25,115 nucleotides of DNA from a virus, in IMG/VR virus record IMGVR_UViG_3300022929_000183, positions 1 to 25,115 of that record, one strand, 5' to 3'. The notes below the pieces were generated by a model that was not told the origin of the DNA, did no database searches, and saw only the letters and a program-made list of their open reading frames with translations. The number at the start of each line of letters is the position of its first letter. The stretch's first letter is position 1. A program made the position numbers and the translations under genes. Positions 22,527 to 25,115 of this stretch are shown piece by piece.

Positions 22527-24334
22527 TGGCAAAGTATAAAATAACAGACAAGACTACCGGCAGGACTATGGTGGTTTCTGGAGAGGCTCCCCCTTCGCCT
22601 GAGGATGTAGATTACCTCTTTTCAACAGTTCCCGCTAAAGAGGCGAGTGTCCCCCAAGCACCTGTGATGAAAAAAGAAACTCCTATGGGATCTCCAATGG
22701 ACTACTTAAATGAGGCTGTGGGAGGAGCCGCTAGGGGCATCGCAGGCTTAGGAGATATTCTCCAGAGTCCGTACCAGCTCGCCCGTCAAGCCTTTGGAAA
22801 AGAGCCTCAGTCGTTAACCTCCTTAGTTACCCCTAAGGGGGCTTTTGCAGGTGAGGGAGTCGCAACAGATATTGCGAGCACTGCTGGAGAGTTTGGCGTA
22901 AGCGCCTTATCATTCGGGACAGCCGTTCGTGGTTTAGTCTCTAACCTTCTAGATGACGCTCTAAAGCAAGGGGAGAGTGCCTTCCGAGGTGTTCTTAGAC
23001 AGCTCGGTAGCTCTACCCCTGTAGAGGATGTCGTGGCGGGTATCGTCAGCGGGGCCGGGAAAGAAACTGGAGGGGCTGCTGGAGAGCGTATGGGAGGGGC
23101 AGACGGGAGAGCTATCGGGGAAGGTTTAGGGGGCTTTGGAGCACCTTTAGCTGTTGCTCCTCTCCTTTTCAGGCTGACCCGTCAACTAGAGCCTTTGATA
23201 ACCGAAGCGGCTCCTTCTATTCCGGAGCTTAAAGGAGCTTCAAGGGCACTGTACAAACAAGTTGAAGATATGGGCATTGTCTTTAATGAAAAAGCCACCA
23301 AGACCATTGCAGACGATCTTGAGCGTATCGCTACAGAGGATTCACTTACTAACTTGAGAGGCGAGTCCGTTCTAGCAGGCCAGTACCGCAAGGTAAGGGA
23401 TATGCTCACGCAAACAGGGGAGTTCAACGGTACTACCTTTTCTGTGTTGGACAAGGCCCGTACCGCCTTTGGCGATATTTCAAAAGGGACTGACAACGAG
23501 GCCCGCATAGCGAAGCGCCTGGCAGACTCTATAGATGACTGGTTACTAGGTGCATCCTCTGCTGATATAGCTCCCTTTAAAGTAGACAATCTCGGTAAGT
23601 TACTACCTAGCGCAGGCTCTGTAATTAACCAAACAGAGCGTGTAGAGGTTTCAAAAGCACTCCTCACTGCGCGTAGTCTGTGGCGCAGAGGTAAAGCTGG
23701 TGAAACAATCAACACAGCCTTTGAGGATGCTCGTATAGCCTCTCTAGGGGAAGGAGGCGGTGACTATGTGGAACTGCTCAGTAGTAACCTTAGGAGTATG
23801 CTCCGTAATGAGACCACCGCCAGAGTCTTCTCCGGTAAGGAAAAGGCCATGATAGAAGCCACTCTTAAAGGCGGGTCTTTGCGTAACATGTTTGAATTAG
23901 CTGGCAATGCTGGCATCAAGTCAAACGATATGGTCAAGGCTATGGTGTACGGGAGTATCTTTACTATTATGGCTGGAGGAAGCGGGGCGCAGGTGGGTGT
24001 AGGTACTGCCGCTTTTGCTATTGCACAGCTCCTATCTAAGGGCGCTGGCGTGATCGCTAAAAACTTTCTCAAAGAAGACGCTCGTGTAATGGAAGCCGCT
24101 ATACGTGCGGGGCCAAACGCAAGAGCCTTGACGCGCATCTACATGGCGAAAGTGAAACCTGCTGACCGTAAAGTAGAGGAGCTATCTGCCTTATTTAAAG
24201 CATCTGGGGCTGATGTAGGTCAGCTTGCTAACACGCCTTTGGCTAAATCTAAGTTTGTTTCGGACGCCATACTGTTTACTAACATGTGGGACCAAGCAGC
24301 TAGTGAAGAGGCCGCACTAAACGGTAAGCAATAA
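22526..24334 (+). CDS. Internal virion / ejection protein (T7 gp16-like position)
   Basis: 602 aa, last gene of the late block. The N-terminus (MAKYKITDKTTGRTMVVSGEAPPSPEDVDYLFS) is a small module I recall from the start of other podoviral injection proteins. Gly/Ala-rich segments (about 60-75, 110-215) and a hydrophobic stretch around FTIMAGGSGAQVGVGTAAFAIAQLL (about 475-500) could insert in the membrane. The middle is helical and charged. No lysozyme Glu motif of the T7 gp16 type is recognised, so the peptidoglycan-cutting role may be held elsewhere. The stop TAA lies in the A-run of the minus-strand terminator. Confidence 0.65.
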   Translation: MAKYKITDKTTGRTMVVSGEAPPSPEDVDYLFSTVPAKEASVPQAPVMKKETPMGSPMDYLNEAVGGAARGIAGLGDILQSPYQLARQAFGKEPQSLTSLVTPKGAFAGEGVATDIASTAGEFGVSALSFGTAVRGLVSNLLDDALKQGESAFRGVLRQLGSSTPVEDVVAGIVSGAGKETGGAAGERMGGADGRAIGEGLGGFGAPLAVAPLLFRLTRQLEPLITEAAPSIPELKGASRALYKQVEDMGIVFNEKATKTIADDLERIATEDSLTNLRGESVLAGQYRKVRDMLTQTGEFNGTTFSVLDKARTAFGDISKGTDNEARIAKRLADSIDDWLLGASSADIAPFKVDNLGKLLPSAGSVINQTERVEVSKALLTARSLWRRGKAGETINTAFEDARIASLGEGGGDYVELLSSNLRSMLRNETTARVFSGKEKAMIEATLKGGSLRNMFELAGNAGIKSNDMVKAMVYGSIFTIMAGGSGAQVGVGTAAFAIAQLLSKGAGVIAKNFLKEDARVMEAAIRAGPNARALTRIYMAKVKPADRKVEELSALFKASGADVGQLANTPLAKSKFVSDAILFTNMWDQAASEEAALNGKQ

Positions 24335-24351
24335 AAAGCCCCTGCGGGGGC
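24332..24351 (-). terminator. Intrinsic terminator for the minus-strand genes
   Basis: Read on the minus strand, GCCCC CGCA GGGGC is followed by TTTTTA: a 5-bp GC stem, tetraloop and U-run (stem arms 24338-24342 and 24347-24351; A-run 24333-24337 on plus). The plus-strand stop codon at 24332-24334 is inside it. On plus there is no U-run after the stem, so it is chiefly minus-directed. Confidence 0.8.
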
Positions 24352-24376
24352 AGAGGCTCAAGAGTTACTTCGACTG

Positions 24377-24418
24377 GCCCTCTTTGTTTCCTCTAACGGG
24401 GAACTGAGGGCTTCTTTT
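24377..24418 (+). terminator. Intrinsic terminator for the late block
   Basis: GCCCTC (24377-24382) pairs with GAGGGC (24406-24411). An inner stem GTTTCC/GGGAAC (one G-U) stacks within it. TTCTTTT follows. The U-run overlaps the stop codon (24417-24419) of the convergent HNH gene, so the junction is compact: each strand's terminator touches the other strand's stop. Confidence 0.75.
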
Positions 24419-24980
24419 ATTCTCTCCCGTGGTTCTCGTGGTAGCCGTACTTCTCATTAGCGGCTGCTCTCGCGGCTGCTGCTTCCTCTAGAGTAGCAAA
24501 GAACCCAAGATGGGTATTCTTCCCATTAACAGAAATCGTTACTCGCCACCTACGCCCTATTTGGCGAACTCCCAAAACTCCTGATCTATTGTTTTTATAT
24601 CTACGTGAGTTTTTCTGGTTCTCTGCGTTGGTACACTCTCTCAAGTTTTCCCATCTGTCATCTGAAGGGTCTCCGTTGATGTGGTCTATCACATTAGGCC
24701 ACCGGCCTTCCTGAAAGGCAAAAGCCAGCCGCGAAGCCTTTATAAGATGAGCAGTACCCGCGCTTTTAATACGAATTAGCCACCTTCCGTGGGTTTTGCA
24801 AAAACACCCAGCTCTGCCTTTTTTCCTCCTGGCTTGGGGAATCTTCCAAGTAAACACCCCAGTCTCTGGATCGTATGCCAAATGCTCCTTGAGATACTCT
24901 ATCGGGGGCGGTTCTCTATTACGCCGTTGTTGTAGTTCAAAACCCGCTAAAGCACTTTCTACTTCGTCTTTATCGAACAT
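24417..24980 (-). CDS. HNH homing endonuclease-type protein with AP2 domain
   Basis: 187 aa. The central HNH region (about 93-124) reads WPNVIDHINGDPSDDRWENLRECTNAENQKN, with DHINGD (catalytic-type D99 and H100) and the following N...N...N spacing. A C-terminal AP2-type DNA-binding module (about 133-181) shows SGVLGVRQIGRRWRVTISV, HLGFFATLEEAAAAR and KYGYHENHGR. The N-terminal segment YDPETGVFTWK is typical of the family. Free-standing enzymes of this kind nick or cut a recognition site and spread their own gene. AGGGGG lies 6 nt before ATG 24980 on the minus strand. It follows the DUF3310 gene by nine bases. No intron signature can be seen here. Both domains look intact. Confidence 0.88.
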   Translation of the reverse strand: MFDKDEVESALAGFELQQRRNREPPPIEYLKEHLAYDPETGVFTWKIPQARRKKGRAGCFCKTHGRWLIRIKSAGTAHLIKASRLAFAFQEGRWPNVIDHINGDPSDDRWENLRECTNAENQKNSRRYKNNRSGVLGVRQIGRRWRVTISVNGKNTHLGFFATLEEAAAARAAANEKYGYHENHGRE

Positions 24981-24989
24981 AACAGCCCC

Positions 24990-25115
24990 CTAAGAGTCGA
25001 GTACTTCCAGGTAGAGCTTCTCCAAGTACCACCTAGCCTTCTCAATATCCTCTACAGGCTTACCTTTGTAGTTATATCTCCAGAGGTACTTCAAAGTATT
25101 CCCCTTCAAATACCC
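24990..25115 (-). CDS. DUF3310-type protein, C-terminal part (runs off the window)
   Basis: Only the last 41 residues are present: GYLKGNTLKYLWRYNYKGKP, then VEDIEKARWYLEKLYLEVLDS and TAG at 24990-24992 on the minus strand. The pattern 'GNxxKYLWRxxxKG...D..KARWYL..L' is the signature of DUF3310, a small family common in phage early regions (related to T7 gp1.7, a nucleotide-kinase-type protein). The start is beyond the right edge. Its presence suggests the early or nucleotide-metabolism region begins here and runs leftward, convergent with the late block. Confidence 0.82.
   Translation of the reverse strand, partial: GYLKGNTLKYLWRYNYKGKPVEDIEKARWYLEKLYLEVLDS

Overview
The window is part of the genome of a tailed phage with a short-tailed (podovirus) plan, most likely virulent, infecting a Gram-negative bacterium. 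The evidence is one co-oriented late block that reads small terminase, large terminase, portal, scaffold, major capsid protein, tail adaptor (T7 gp11-like), long tail-tube/stabilisation protein and three large ejection-type internal virion proteins, with no tail sheath, tape measure or baseplate. A lipoprotein signal peptide points to a Gram-negative host. I see no integrase, repressor or attachment site. I cannot name the phage or the host; similar structural proteins are common in aquatic phages, which is an impression and not a database result.

Layout. 1-520 is a gene-poor control region. It holds a long imperfect hairpin followed by U residues (163-206), a near-consensus sigma70 promoter (290-318) and an AT-rich leader with a 19-nt imperfect direct repeat inside a 10-bp inverted repeat. 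521-6534 carries TerS, a lysozyme-like protein, TerL, portal, a collagen-like protein and a beta-rich structural protein. 6535-7359 holds four small genes and a second promoter of the same design (TTGACT-17-TATAAT, 6872-6900). 7360-9250 is terminator, scaffold, capsid, terminator. 9269-18005 is an accessory segment between capsid and tail genes: a repeat-rich tail fibre, its small partner, a large adhesin with three carbohydrate-binding-like modules, a papain-like (MOA-type) candidate, a membrane-anchored GAF-like protein, a phospholipase A2-like protein, a lipoprotein and a Gly/Thr-rich protein. 18002-24334 is the tail and ejection block. 24335-24416 is a convergent junction with one terminator for each strand. 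On the minus strand follow an HNH-AP2 homing-endonuclease-type gene and the 3' end of a DUF3310 gene, probably the edge of the early/replication region.

How it works together. Two strong host-type promoters and leaky intrinsic terminators around the capsid gene would set the relative dose of the virion proteins. Many late genes are joined by stop-start overlaps (TAATG eight times, also ATGA, GTGA and TTGA), so translation is probably coupled. The most interesting part is 9.3-16.4 kb, where sugar-binding and envelope-active candidates (adhesin modules, papain-like fold, PLA2-like HD dyad, membrane protein, lipoprotein) are clustered. I read it as an adsorption and envelope-attack or superinfection module. 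That role is inference. No holin or spanin pair was recognised in the window.
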